Positions 29,858 to 38,756 of a stretch of 64,000 bases of DNA are shown one piece after another. A program made the translations under genes and the position numbers. Each line of letters starts with the position of its first letter. The first letter of the stretch is position 1. Source of the stretch: Zobellella endophytica (GTDB taxonomy: Bacteria > Pseudomonadota > Gammaproteobacteria > Enterobacterales > Aeromonadaceae); assembly GCF_003012775.1 (NCBI RefSeq), contig NZ_PXYG01000001.1, positions 682,001 to 746,000 on the forward strand, given 5' to 3'. Below the pieces are notes generated by a model. That model saw only the letters and a list, made by a program, of their open reading frames with translations. It searched no databases and was not told the DNA's origin.

Positions 29858-31761
29858 GTTTGTTAACCCTGCAAAACGCCCAGCTGGCGTTTGGTGATGC
29901 CCCGCTGCTGGACGGGGTGGAATTGAATATTCAGGCCGGAGAGCGGCTCTGTATCGTCGGCCGCAACGGCGCCGGCAAGTCGACCCTGATGAAGGTGATC
30001 GCCGGCGATATGCAGCTGGACGACGGCCGTCGCCAGCTGCAACAGGGCATCAATATCGCCCGCCTGGAGCAGGATCCCCCCAAGGTCGACGACGATCAAA
30101 CCGTGTTCGACTATGTTGCCGGTGGTCTGGCGGAGCTGGGCACCTTGCTGGCCCGTTACCATCACCAGCTGGAGCGGGTCGGCCACGACAGCTCCGACAA
30201 GGCGATGAACGAGCTGATGCGGCTGCAGGAGCAGGTGGAGCACGCCAACGGCTGGCAGTTCGATACCCGCATCAACCAGAGTCTGACCCTGCTGGGCCTG
30301 GACGGCGATACCCGGCTCAACGATCTGTCCGGCGGCTGGTTGCGCAAGGTGGCCCTGGCCCGGGCGCTGGCCAATGATCCTGACATCCTGCTGCTGGACG
30401 AGCCGACCAACCACCTGGACATTGAGGCCATCGCCTGGCTGGAGAGCTTCCTGGTCGATTTTCGCGGCGCCATCGTTTTTATCAGCCATGACCGGGCCTT
30501 TATCCGCAAGATGGCCACCCGTATCCTGGATCTGGATCGGGGCAAGCTTTCCAGCTGGCCGGGCAACTACGACGACTACCTGGTCAACAAGGAAGAGGCG
30601 CTCAGGGTGGAAGCGGAACAGAACGCCCTGTTCGACAAACGCCTGGCCCAGGAAGAAGCCTGGATCCGCCAGGGCATCAAGGCCCGCCGCACCCGTAACG
30701 AAGGCCGGGTGCGGGCGCTGAAGGCGCTGCGCAATGAGCGAAGCCAGCGCCGGGAAAGCCTGGGCAAGGTCAGCGTGACCCTGGATGACGTGCGCCGCTC
30801 CGGCAAAATCGTGTTCGAGGCCGAGCACCTGGACTTCGCCTACGAAGGCAAGCCGCTGCTCAAGGATTTTTCCGCCCTGGTGCAGCGTGGCGACAAAATC
30901 GCCCTGGTCGGCCCCAACGGCTGCGGCAAGAGTACCCTGATCAAGCTGCTGCTCGGCCGGCTCGAGGCCCGGCACGGTAGCCTCAAGTGCGGCACCAAGC
31001 TGGACGTGGCCTATTTCGATCAGTACCGGGAGCAGCTGGATCCGGAGCGCACCGTGATGGACAACCTGGCCGACGGCAAGCAGGAAGTGGAGGTGGGGGG
31101 CCGCAGCCGCCATGTGCTGGGCTACCTTCAGGATTTCCTGTTCGAACCCAAGCGCGCCCGAACCCCGGTGAAGGCGCTGTCCGGCGGAGAGAAAAACCGG
31201 CTGTTGCTGGCCCGGTTGTTCCTCAAGCCCAGCAACCTGCTGGTACTGGACGAACCGACCAACGATCTGGACGTGGAAACCCTGGAGCTGCTGGAAGAGC
31301 TGCTCGCCGACTACCAGGGCACCCTGCTGCTGGTCAGCCACGACCGGGACTTTATCGACAACACTGCCACCCATTGCTGGCTGTTCGAAGGCGAGGGCAG
31401 GGTCAGCGAATACGTCGGTGGCTATCAGGACATGCTGCTTCAGCACTCTCGCCAGGCCGAGGCCAAACCAGCGGCCGCGAAGGAAAAGGCCGACAAACCG
31501 GCCCCCAAGGCGGAAAACAAGCCCAAGGCCGGTAAAAGGCTGTCCTACAAGCTGCAGCAGGAGCTGGAGGGACTGCCGCTGAAACTGGAGCAGCTCGAAC
31601 AGCAGATAGCGGCGCTGCAGGAAGAAATCAACGGCCCGGACTTTTTCAGCCGGTCGGAGGCGGAAACCCAGCCCAGGCTGCAACGGCTGGCCGAGCTGGA
31701 AAACGGGCTGGAGGCGGCCTTTGCCCGTTGGGAAGAGCTGGAGGAAATGGCCGCCGGCTGA
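29854..31761 (+). CDS. uup: ABC-F ATPase Uup
   Basis: Soluble tandem-ATPase protein of 635 residues that acts on ribosomes and influences transposon precise excision. It has two ABC domains: Walker A GRNGAGKST and GPNGCGKST, signatures LSGGWLRK and LSGGEKNR, Walker B LLLDEPTNHLD and LVLDEPTNDLD. An Ala/Lys-rich linker (residues about 530-565) and a C-terminal coiled-coil DNA-binding domain follow. The start ATG overlaps the preceding stop. Confidence 0.95.
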   Translation: MSLLTLQNAQLAFGDAPLLDGVELNIQAGERLCIVGRNGAGKSTLMKVIAGDMQLDDGRRQLQQGINIARLEQDPPKVDDDQTVFDYVAGGLAELGTLLARYHHQLERVGHDSSDKAMNELMRLQEQVEHANGWQFDTRINQSLTLLGLDGDTRLNDLSGGWLRKVALARALANDPDILLLDEPTNHLDIEAIAWLESFLVDFRGAIVFISHDRAFIRKMATRILDLDRGKLSSWPGNYDDYLVNKEEALRVEAEQNALFDKRLAQEEAWIRQGIKARRTRNEGRVRALKALRNERSQRRESLGKVSVTLDDVRRSGKIVFEAEHLDFAYEGKPLLKDFSALVQRGDKIALVGPNGCGKSTLIKLLLGRLEARHGSLKCGTKLDVAYFDQYREQLDPERTVMDNLADGKQEVEVGGRSRHVLGYLQDFLFEPKRARTPVKALSGGEKNRLLLARLFLKPSNLLVLDEPTNDLDVETLELLEELLADYQGTLLLVSHDRDFIDNTATHCWLFEGEGRVSEYVGGYQDMLLQHSRQAEAKPAAAKEKADKPAPKAENKPKAGKRLSYKLQQELEGLPLKLEQLEQQIAALQEEINGPDFFSRSEAETQPRLQRLAELENGLEAAFARWEELEEMAAG

Positions 31762-31865
31762 GTGAGCCATCTCACATTTCCTGTTTTTGCCTGTTCATCA
31801 AAACTTCATAAATATCAGGTGCTAATCCGGTATTCTGGACTATGCTCATAAATTGCGCTTGATCT

Positions 31866-31912
31866 CGCCCCCGCACTCAACTATTCATAGGGGGCGGTGG
31901 TTGATAACCGCC
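31866..31912 (+). promoter_or_regulatory. rmf leader: two mutually exclusive hairpins
   Basis: CGCCCCC (31866-31872) can pair with GGGGGCG (31890-31896). GGCGGT (31893-31898) can pair with ACCGCC (31107+800, i.e. 31907-31912). The two stems share bases 31893-31896, so only one can form. They lie 36-82 bases before the rmf start. Whether this regulates rmf is inference. Confidence 0.4.
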
Positions 31913-31947
31913 GTGCACTTTTTGTTGATTAAATGAGGGTTATACCT

Positions 31948-32124
31948 ATGAAGAGACAAAAACGTGACCGTTTGGAAAGAGCGCGTACCCGCGGTTACCA
32001 AGCTGGAGTCAGTGGTCGTTCTAAAGAGCAGTGCCCTTACAATGATTTTGATGCCAAAGGACATTGGTTAGGGGGCTGGCGAGACGCAATGGAAGACAAA
32101 GGCTCTGGCCTCTTCATGAAGTAA
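31948..32124 (+). CDS. rmf: ribosome modulation factor
   Basis: Stationary-phase protein that dimerises 70S ribosomes into inactive 100S particles. The 58-residue basic product MKRQKRDRLERARTRGYQAG... carries the family motifs GRSKEQCPY and WLGGWRDAMED. ATG 31948 is chosen because it matches the E. coli start; the in-frame ATG 31933 would add MRVIP. The leader contains alternative hairpins, noted separately. Confidence 0.96.
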   Translation: MKRQKRDRLERARTRGYQAGVSGRSKEQCPYNDFDAKGHWLGGWRDAMEDKGSGLFMK

Positions 32125-32142
32125 ACAGTTTTCACCTTCAAC

Positions 32143-32168
32143 AAAAAAGGCCCCGGATCCCGGGGCCT
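32143..32168. terminator. bidirectional terminator between rmf and fabA
   Basis: Perfect 10-bp stem AAGGCCCCGG/CCGGGGCCTT around a 2-base centre. The T-run lies on the minus strand (fabA direction), and only a short one on the plus strand, so it is strongest for fabA. Confidence 0.85.
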
Positions 32169-32187
32169 TAACGTATCTGCAGCTGGT

Positions 32188-32718
32188 TCAGAAGCTGGAG
32201 GTATCGGTAAAGAGGCCGACCTTCAGATCCTTGGCTTCGTAGATCACGCGGCCATCGACTTCCACGATACCGTCGGCGATACCCATGATCAGCTTGCGCC
32301 AGATCACCCGCTTCAGGGTGATTTTATAGGTGACTTTCCTGGCGGTGGGCAGGATCTGGCCGGTGAATTTCACTTCACCCACTCCCAGCGCACGCCCCTT
32401 GCCCGGACCACCTTTCCAGCCCAGGAAGAAGCCGACCAGCTGCCACATGGCGTCCAAACCCAGGCAGCCGGGCATGACAGGATCGCCGGGGAAGTGGCAG
32501 TCGAAGAACCACAGATCGGGAGTGATATCCAGCTCGGCCAGGATCTCGCCCTTGCCGTGCTCGCCGCCTTCATCGCTGATATGGACGATACGGTCCATCA
32601 TCAGCATGTTGGGGGCGGGCAGCTGGCTGTTGCCCGGGCCAAACAGTTCACCGCGGCTACAGGCCAGCAGTTCGTCTCTTGTAAAGGCGTGTTTGCCCAG
32701 TTCTTTTTGTGAAGGCAT
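32188..32718 (-). CDS. fabA: 3-hydroxydecanoyl-ACP dehydratase/isomerase
   Basis: Bifunctional hot-dog enzyme that dehydrates 3-hydroxydecanoyl-ACP and isomerises trans-2 to cis-3-decenoyl-ACP, the branch point for unsaturated fatty acids. The 176-residue protein has the catalytic His in [23 protein letters not shown], with the Asp in the same segment. It lies between rmf and the lonH-type protease gene, as in E. coli. Confidence 0.97.
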   Translation of the reverse strand: MPSQKELGKHAFTRDELLACSRGELFGPGNSQLPAPNMLMMDRIVHISDEGGEHGKGEILAELDITPDLWFFDCHFPGDPVMPGCLGLDAMWQLVGFFLGWKGGPGKGRALGVGEVKFTGQILPTARKVTYKITLKRVIWRKLIMGIADGIVEVDGRVIYEAKDLKVGLFTDTSSF

Positions 32719-32772
32719 CTAACTCTTCCAGTTTTGGTCGGGCCAGCGGGGCCCTGTTTGCAAATTGGCGTC

Positions 32773-32801
32773 ACTTTAGCGAACAGTTGTTAGCCAGACA
32801 A
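32773..32801 (-). promoter_or_regulatory. fabA promoter with FabR-like operator
   Basis: On the minus strand, TTGTCT (32801-32796), 17 bases, TAAAGT (32778-32773). The spacer holds an imperfect palindrome (plus strand 32778-32795, AGCGAACA GT TGTTAGCC) resembling the FabR site AGCGNACA-NN-TGTNCGCT of E. coli fabA and fabB, as I recall it. The position inside the promoter fits repression by FabR. Confidence 0.55.
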
Positions 32802-32810
32802 GTCCGATCT

Positions 32811-34781
32811 CTAGCGCCGACGGAATAAACGCCGTAAAAAGCTGCTTTCCACCGTGTGGCCATTGAGATCGTCCAGCCGGTCGCGGATGCGCCCGAACAG
32901 GGTGTCGGGCTGCTCGACATCACCAGCGACGCAACCGGTGAGTAGCTCGATGGCTTGCTCCACGTGGGCCACCGGATAGATATGGAAGCGGCCGGCGGCG
33001 ATGGCGGCGCACACCTCGTCGGACAGGTTGAGCTGCAGGCGGTTGCTGGCCGGGATCAGCACCCCTTGCTCGCCGGTGAGCCCCTGGATCTGGCACAGCC
33101 GGAAAAAGCCCTCTATCTTCTCGTTGACCCCGCCCACCGGCTGGACATTGCCGAACTGATCCACCGCGCCGGTCACCGCAAAGTGCTGGTAGATGGGCTC
33201 CTGGGCCAAGGCCGAGAGCAGGGCGCACAGCCCGGTCAGCGAGGCACTGTCACCGTCGATCTCATGATAGGACTGCTCGAACACCAGGTTGGCGGAGAGC
33301 GGCGAGGGGTGCTCGGCGCCAAACAGGTTGGCCAGGTAACCGTGGATGATCATCATCGCCTTGGCGTGGATGTGACCGGCCAGTTCCGCCTTGCGCTCAA
33401 TGTCGGCGATATCGCCATCGCCCAGGTGGACGGTGGCGGTGAGCCGCACCGGCTCGCCGAAATCGTAGGGATGGCCGGTGATCTGGATCACCGACAGCCC
33501 GTTGATCTGGCCCACCTCCCGGCCCTGGGTCTGCATCAGGTACTGGCCGTCGCGCACCCCCAGATCGGAATGCTCGACCAGGAAGTTGAGCCGGTAGTCC
33601 TGCTCCTGCTGCGCCAGCACCAGATACTGCTCGGTGATAAGCTCGCTCTGCTCCCGCTTGGCGATCACCTCGGCCAGTTGCATCATGGCAATCAGTTGGG
33701 CTTCCACCAACGATAACCGGTGCTGGTGTTCGGTGAGCCGGCTGCCGTAGCGGCACAGCCGACGCACCGCGCCGGCGTCCATGTCCATCAGCCGGTGCTT
33801 CTGCCGCAAATGGGCCAGGTAGCCCAGGTAACCGGACAGATCCTTCTGGGCATCCCATTCGGGAATGATGTCGGCACGTAGGAAGGCGAGGGTGTCCAGC
33901 TCCCGGTCCAGCAGGTACAGCTCGGCCACCGACATCCGATCACCCACCAGGATCAGGTGAATATCGAGGGGCGGCGGCTCGGGCTGAAAGTAAAAGGCGG
34001 CCATTTCCGCCGGCCGGCTCCATTCCACCTGGCGGGTGGCCAGCGCGTTCTTGAGCCGGAACCAGACCGAAGGCTGCTCCAGCAGTTCCTCGATCGGCAG
34101 GATCAGGTAACCGCCATTGGCCTGGTGGATGAGACCCGGCTCCAGCAGGTGGTGGTGGCTGAATACCGAGCCCTGCTCGGTCTGGAAGTGGATGGCGCCA
34201 AACAGCTGTTCGGGACTGAACTGGCGGGCATAGACGATGGGAATGGTCTCGTCGTAGCGGTGCACCATCAGATTGATCAGGATGGGATGGCTGAAGCCCT
34301 GGCCGGCGGCCACGTGCTGGGACAGCAACGACAGGTAGTCGGCAATCTTTTCATCCTGGCCCTGTTTTTTCAGGATCCGTTCGACGACGTGCTCCGCTTC
34401 CAGGTGGCGGGAAGACAGCTCCAGCAACTGGCCGACCAGCTCACAGAACTCGATGCCGGAGCCGGCCTTGAGCTTGAGCCAGATCGGCTTTTGCGGATGA
34501 TGCAGGTTTTCGGCGTAGCAGAGATCGAACAAATCCGCATGGTTGGCATGCTGCTTGACCAGATCCTGCACCAGCTCTTCATAATCCACCCCCGGAAAGC
34601 CGTTGAGCAGCAGCACCGGATTGACCGAATTCAAGCCGGAGAGGGTCGCGAAGGCGGAATCCACCCGGGCTTGCAGCGCACTGAACGCCAATGGCGGACA
34701 GTCGTTCAGGGTGGTCAGGGCGGGGAGTTCGAAAACGGGATTCAGCTCGGCAGGGCTCAGTGATTGCACTCGAAAACTCAT
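32811..34781 (-). CDS. Lon-like ATP-dependent protease homologue (LonH/YcbZ type)
   Basis: Protein of about 656 residues with a degenerate N-terminal ATPase-like region. The C-terminal Lon proteolytic domain has its Ser in EIDGDSASLTGLCALLSAL and its Lys in GGVNEKIEGFFRLC, so the Ser/Lys dyad is intact. ATG 34781 is the start; the preceding in-frame codon is TTG. In E. coli the homologue YcbZ sits between matP and fabA; here matP does not follow upstream. Substrates are unknown. Confidence 0.88.
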   Translation of the reverse strand: MSFRVQSLSPAELNPVFELPALTTLNDCPPLAFSALQARVDSAFATLSGLNSVNPVLLLNGFPGVDYEELVQDLVKQHANHADLFDLCYAENLHHPQKPIWLKLKAGSGIEFCELVGQLLELSSRHLEAEHVVERILKKQGQDEKIADYLSLLSQHVAAGQGFSHPILINLMVHRYDETIPIVYARQFSPEQLFGAIHFQTEQGSVFSHHHLLEPGLIHQANGGYLILPIEELLEQPSVWFRLKNALATRQVEWSRPAEMAAFYFQPEPPPLDIHLILVGDRMSVAELYLLDRELDTLAFLRADIIPEWDAQKDLSGYLGYLAHLRQKHRLMDMDAGAVRRLCRYGSRLTEHQHRLSLVEAQLIAMMQLAEVIAKREQSELITEQYLVLAQQEQDYRLNFLVEHSDLGVRDGQYLMQTQGREVGQINGLSVIQITGHPYDFGEPVRLTATVHLGDGDIADIERKAELAGHIHAKAMMIIHGYLANLFGAEHPSPLSANLVFEQSYHEIDGDSASLTGLCALLSALAQEPIYQHFAVTGAVDQFGNVQPVGGVNEKIEGFFRLCQIQGLTGEQGVLIPASNRLQLNLSDEVCAAIAAGRFHIYPVAHVEQAIELLTGCVAGDVEQPDTLFGRIRDRLDDLNGHTVESSFLRRLFRRR

Positions 34782-34947
34782 CAACTTAAGTAAATTGTTG
34801 CCAGTATACTTGAGCCGGCGGGCAGGTCGAGTCTCGGCGCAAAAAACTGTGTCTTAATTCGGGGCGCTGTCATCCTGCGGTCAAGCGGCGGTCATGCTCT
34901 TGTCATGCCCCCGGCTTATTCTGCCGCCGGAGCGAGGAGGAAAGCCG

Positions 34948-35463
34948 ATGGGATGGACATTGCTAACGCGCTGGGATCACCAGCTGTTCCGTAAGAGCCA
35001 GGCCAGCCGCTACTGGCAGCAACGGGCCTGGCTGGCCCGCTGGATTTCCCGCACCGGGGATGGTCCCCCTTATGTACTGCTGGGGCTGGCGTTCTGGTTG
35101 AGCCAGCAGGAGCAACTGCAAGCCTATGTGGCTGACCTGCTGTTTGCTTTTGCCCTGGAGCTGCCCCTTTACCTGAGCCTGAAGCATACCTGCCGCCGTT
35201 GCCGGCCGATGATGGCCCTGCCCGACACCCGCGCCTATATCGAGCCTTCCGACAAATTCAGCATGCCCTCCGGCCATACCGCCGCGGCTTTTCTGGTGCT
35301 GACCCTGGCCCTGGTGCACTTTGGCCAGTGGGCGCTGCCGGCCCTGCCCTGGGCACTGGTGGTAGGCTGGTCCCGGGTCTGGCTGGGGGTGCATTTTCCC
35401 TCCGATATCCTGGCCGGCGTGCTGCTGGGCGCGGGGGTTGCGGGCCTGGTGGCCCTTTACTGA
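34948..35463 (+). CDS. PAP2-family membrane phosphatase
   Basis: Type 2 phosphatidic-acid-phosphatase family protein of 171 residues with about four to five membrane segments. All three active-site motifs are present: KHTCRRCRP, MPSGHT and SRVWLGVHFPSD. Such enzymes act on undecaprenyl diphosphate or phospholipid phosphates; the specificity cannot be told. ATG 34948 follows GAGGAGG. The next gene starts 13 bases later, so a lipid-sugar pathway with the glycosyltransferase is plausible. Confidence 0.87.
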   Translation: MGWTLLTRWDHQLFRKSQASRYWQQRAWLARWISRTGDGPPYVLLGLAFWLSQQEQLQAYVADLLFAFALELPLYLSLKHTCRRCRPMMALPDTRAYIEPSDKFSMPSGHTAAAFLVLTLALVHFGQWALPALPWALVVGWSRVWLGVHFPSDILAGVLLGAGVAGLVALY

Positions 35464-35476
35464 ACAGGGAGACAGC

Positions 35477-36532
35477 ATGCGCATTCTCTATGGGGTGCAG
35501 GGCACCGGCAACGGTCACATCACCCGGGCCCGGGTGATGGCGGCGGAGTTCGCCCGCCGCCGCCTCGAGGTCGACTTTATCTTCTCGGGCCGCGCGCCCT
35601 CCGCCTATTTCGACATGGCCGCCTTCGGGGACTTTACGACCCGCCCCGGGCTGACCTTCGTCACCGAACGGGGCCGGATTAGCGTCGGCAAAACCCTGCG
35701 CAACAGCCGCCCGCTGCAATTGCTGCGGGATATCCGCCAGCTGCAGATAACGAACTATGACCTGCTGATCAACGACTTCGAGCCGGTCTCGGCCTGGGCG
35801 GCCAGGCGGGCAGGGGTGCCCAGTGTCGGCATCAGCCACCAGGCCGCCTTTTTAAGCCCCATCCCCAAGGCGGGAGAAACTCCGGTCGCCCGCCGTATCA
35901 TCCGCCACTTTGCCCCCACTCGGCAGCCGCTGGGCGTGCACTGGTACCACTTCGGCCGGCAGCTGCTGCCGCCGCTGATCGAAACCCACCCGGCGGCACC
36001 GACCGATGCCGGTCGGCACATCCTGGTGTATCTGCCGTTCGAAAGCCCGGACGAGATTGCGGCCCTGCTGCATCCGTTCGGCGATACCCGGTTTCATTGT
36101 TATCACCCCGCTGCGGTGACGGCGCCGCAGGCGTCCCACATCCGCTGGCGGCCGCCGTCCCGGGACGGCTTTCAGCAGGATCTGCAACAGGCGTCCGGGG
36201 TGATTGCCAACGGCGGGTTCGAACTGCCTTCGGAGGCCCTGGCGCTGGGCAAGAAACTGCTGGTCAAGCCGGTGCTGGGTCAGTTCGAGCAACAGTCCAA
36301 TGTGCTGACGCTGCAACAGATGAAGCTGGCCCGCGTGATGTACCGGCTCGAGCGGCAGGCGGTGGCCGACTGGCTGAGCCTGCCCCCGGCCCAACCGGTG
36401 CACTACCCCGAGGTGGCCGCTCCCCTGGTGGACTGGCTGCTGGCCGGCGACTGGCGGGATCCGGCGCCCCTGTGCGATAGCCTCTGGCGGCAGGTGCGCT
36501 TTCCCGATTACTGCACCCTGTCCGGGAATTGA
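35477..36532 (+). CDS. glycosyltransferase, MJ1255/VC2487-like (GT-B, family 28 type)
   Basis: 351-residue protein starting MRILYGVQGTGNGHITRARVMA, the glycine-rich N-terminus of GT28-type (MurG-like) transferases. The C-terminal donor-site motif is ANGGFELPSEALALGKKLLVKPVLGQFEQQSN. It resembles the MJ1255/VC2487 family of uncharacterised transferases. Donor and acceptor are unknown. The start ATG 35477 has an AGGGAGA site. It probably forms an operon with the PAP2 gene. Confidence 0.8.
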   Translation: MRILYGVQGTGNGHITRARVMAAEFARRRLEVDFIFSGRAPSAYFDMAAFGDFTTRPGLTFVTERGRISVGKTLRNSRPLQLLRDIRQLQITNYDLLINDFEPVSAWAARRAGVPSVGISHQAAFLSPIPKAGETPVARRIIRHFAPTRQPLGVHWYHFGRQLLPPLIETHPAAPTDAGRHILVYLPFESPDEIAALLHPFGDTRFHCYHPAAVTAPQASHIRWRPPSRDGFQQDLQQASGVIANGGFELPSEALALGKKLLVKPVLGQFEQQSNVLTLQQMKLARVMYRLERQAVADWLSLPPAQPVHYPEVAAPLVDWLLAGDWRDPAPLCDSLWRQVRFPDYCTLSGN

Positions 36533-36639
36533 CCGCGGCGGCGAAAGCCGGCCAGCCTGACCACATTGTTGCGGGCCAGCCGGTCCGGATAGGGGCAGGG
36601 TAAATCTCCCACCGGGGTCTCGGGGCAGCTGGCACGGGT

Positions 36640-37163
36640 GAGCCGAATGTCACCTGTGGTTGGTGACCCTGCATCCCTTCGACGATGGCAATGGCCGCAT
36701 CAGCCGCGCCCTGACCGACATGGCCCAGGCCCAGGACGATAGCCAGGGCATCCGGCTTTATGCCATGTCGGTGGCCATTCTCGAGCGCCGGGCCGATTAT
36801 TACCGGCCGCTGGAACAGACCCAGCGGGGAGGGCTGGACATCACCCCCTGGCTACTGTGGTTTATGGATACCCTGGACGCCACCCTGCAGCAGGCGTTGG
36901 CGCAAATAGAACGCATCCTGGTGAAGAGCCGTTTCTGGCGACAATACCAGGCGGCTGGCCTGGTGCCGGAGCAGACCAAGGTGCTGAACCGGCTGTTGGA
37001 TGGCGGTGACAAGGGCTTCGAGCAGGGGATCAGCGCGGCCCAGTATCAGAAAGTGGCCAAGGTCAGCAAGGCCACCGCCACCCGGCCGATCTGCTCGGCA
37101 AGGGTTGCCTGGAGAAACTGCCGGGCGGAGGCCGCAGCACCCGTTATCGGATAAAGCAGCCAT
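36640..37163 (+). pseudogene. decayed Fic-family AMP-transferase gene
   Basis: The Fic core motif HPFDDGNGRISRAL opens the readable part, preceded by HLWLVTL. Nothing of the N-terminal half (inhibitory helix and dimerisation region) is present, and a stop (TGA 36639) precedes it. The middle and C-terminal helices are well preserved. Near 37084 a small deletion or frameshift breaks the winged-helix end: after KVSKATATR the sense continues in another frame as DLLGKGCLEKLPGGGRSTRYRIKQP with a stop near 37163. It therefore has two lesions and is surely nonfunctional. Confidence 0.8.
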
Positions 37164-37214
37164 AAATGCGCAACCAATGGTGTTATGTTAAATGCTAAGC
37201 GGCTTATGCGCATT
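37164..37214. other. cluster of dif-like XerC/XerD half-sites
   Basis: An exact XerD arm TTATGTTAAAT lies at 37183-37193 (plus orientation), preceded by AATGCGCAACC, which matches a XerC arm at 6 of 11. TTATGCGCATT at 37204-37214 is an inverted XerC arm (9 of 11). The flanks AAATGCGCA and TGCGCATTT also form an inverted repeat. This may be a remnant of a XerCD-integrated element. It is immediately 3' of the Fic pseudogene. Confidence 0.4.
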
Positions 37215-37265
37215 TTTTTGCCAGACTAGAGAAGTACGGCATCTCTTTTTCCCGGAAGGGCCCCT

Positions 37266-38384
37266 ATGTCCCGACAAACTTTGAGCCTGTTCCTGTGCGG
37301 CGATGTGATGACGGGAAGAGGAATTGACCAGATCCTGCCTCGTTCCTGCCCGGACGAGCTGCACGAAGCCTATATGACCCGGGCGAGCGGCTATGTCAGG
37401 CTGGCCGAGCGACGGCGAGGGCCGATATCACGACCGGTGGATTTTACCTATATCTGGGGCGACGCCCTGGCCGAGCTGGCGCGGGTCGGGCCTGCGGTGC
37501 GGGTGATCAACCTGGAAACCAGCATCACCACCAGCGAAGACTGGCAGCCCAAGGGCATCAACTACCGCATGCATCCGGCCAACCTGCCCGTCCTCGGCGC
37601 CGCCGGCATCGACGTCTGTGCCCTGGCCAACAACCATGTGCTGGACTGGGGCCGGCGGGGGCTGCTCGACACCCTGGCCGGGCTGGAGCGACAGGGCATC
37701 CGCACCGCCGGTGCCGGCAGGGATCTCGCCGAGGCCAGGGCGCCGGCCAGGATCGAACTCGGACCCGGGGAGGGCGGGCGCCTGCTGATCTTCGCCCTGG
37801 CCCTGGCCTCCAGCGGCGTGCCGGAAAGCTGGGCGGCCGGCGTCAACCGACCTGGGGTATTCTTTTTGCCGGCGCTGACGGCGCCGGCACTCGATGAGCT
37901 CAAGGCCCTGATCCGGCGCTGGCAACGGCCAGGGGACCGGGTGCTGGTGTCGATCCACTGGGGCCCTAACTGGGGTTACGCCATACCGGCCGCTCACCGC
38001 GATTTCGCCCGGGCCCTGATCGACGAGGCCGGGGTCGACCTGGTGCACGGCCATTCGTCCCACCATGTGCTGGGGCTGGAGCTGTACCGGGAGCGGCTCA
38101 TCCTCTACGGCTGCGGCGACTTTATCAACGACTACGAGGGCATCCACGGTTACGAACAATACCGGCCCGATCTGGTGGTGATGTTCTTTCCGGTGCTGGA
38201 GCGGGACAGCGGTCGTTTGCAGTCGCTGCGCCTGGTGCCGCTGCAGCTGAACCGGTTCCGGCTGTGCCGGGCCCGGCCCGCAGACGCTGCCTGGCTGGCG
38301 CAGCGAATGAACCGGGAAGGCAAACGTACCGGCACCAGGTTCAGCCTCCAGCCGGACGGCAGCCTGACGCTGAACCTGGATTAA
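37266..38384 (+). CDS. CapA-family metallophosphatase-like protein
   Basis: 372-residue protein of the PGA-capsule CapA family. It has the metal-binding blocks LFLCGDVMTGRG, INLETSIT, ALANNHVLDWG, VSIHWGPNWG and LVHGHSSHHVLG. CapA proteins are associated with poly-gamma-glutamate capsules, but many stand-alone homologues have other or unknown roles, and there are no capB/capC genes here. There is no signal peptide. ATG 37266 follows GGAAGGG. Confidence 0.82.
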   Translation: MSRQTLSLFLCGDVMTGRGIDQILPRSCPDELHEAYMTRASGYVRLAERRRGPISRPVDFTYIWGDALAELARVGPAVRVINLETSITTSEDWQPKGINYRMHPANLPVLGAAGIDVCALANNHVLDWGRRGLLDTLAGLERQGIRTAGAGRDLAEARAPARIELGPGEGGRLLIFALALASSGVPESWAAGVNRPGVFFLPALTAPALDELKALIRRWQRPGDRVLVSIHWGPNWGYAIPAAHRDFARALIDEAGVDLVHGHSSHHVLGLELYRERLILYGCGDFINDYEGIHGYEQYRPDLVVMFFPVLERDSGRLQSLRLVPLQLNRFRLCRARPADAAWLAQRMNREGKRTGTRFSLQPDGSLTLNLD

Positions 38385-38440
38385 AGACGGGCAAAGCGCC
38401 GAGTCTTGGGCCTTTTCGCCGCAGCCGGTGAAGACCCCGG

Positions 38441-38743
38441 CTAGCCGCCCAGCTTTTGTTGCACGCTGGCGACCTTATCGGCCATGGTCTGCGCCCGGTC
38501 GTTGCGGGTGCCCAGCTTGATATGGCTGGTAATGCGCACGGCGCCGGCATCGTGCAGCACCTCGTGGCAGCGCTTGACCGCCGCCATCACCTCATCCCAT
38601 TCGCCTTCCACATTGGTGCCGTAGCCGTGCATGGTGTGAACCAGACCGGCATCCTCAAAGATTTGCTGGCACATGGCCACATAAGGCGACACCGACACGC
38701 CAACGCCACCGGGCGAGACCATGATATCCATCAGTACGAACAT
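38441..38743 (-). CDS. MTH1187-family thiamine-binding protein
   Basis: 100-residue ferredoxin-fold protein of the MTH1187/YkoF-like thiamine-binding family (DIMVSPGGVGVSVSPYVAMCQQIFEDAGL, then GEWDEVMAAVKRCHEVL). Homologues bind thiamine or HMP and occur as tetramers. ATG 38743 follows AAGGAG. It converges with the capA-like gene and has no thiamine genes nearby. Confidence 0.83.
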   Translation of the reverse strand: MFVLMDIMVSPGGVGVSVSPYVAMCQQIFEDAGLVHTMHGYGTNVEGEWDEVMAAVKRCHEVLHDAGAVRITSHIKLGTRNDRAQTMADKVASVQQKLGG

Positions 38744-38756
38744 AACGGCTCCTTGG

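Noticed and set aside
36508-36680. Minus-strand open frame ending GDLPCPYPDRLARNNVVRLAGF-RRRGQFPDRVQ
   Set aside because: It looks protein-like at the end but has no start and runs into the Fic remnant; possibly another gene fragment, not enough to call.
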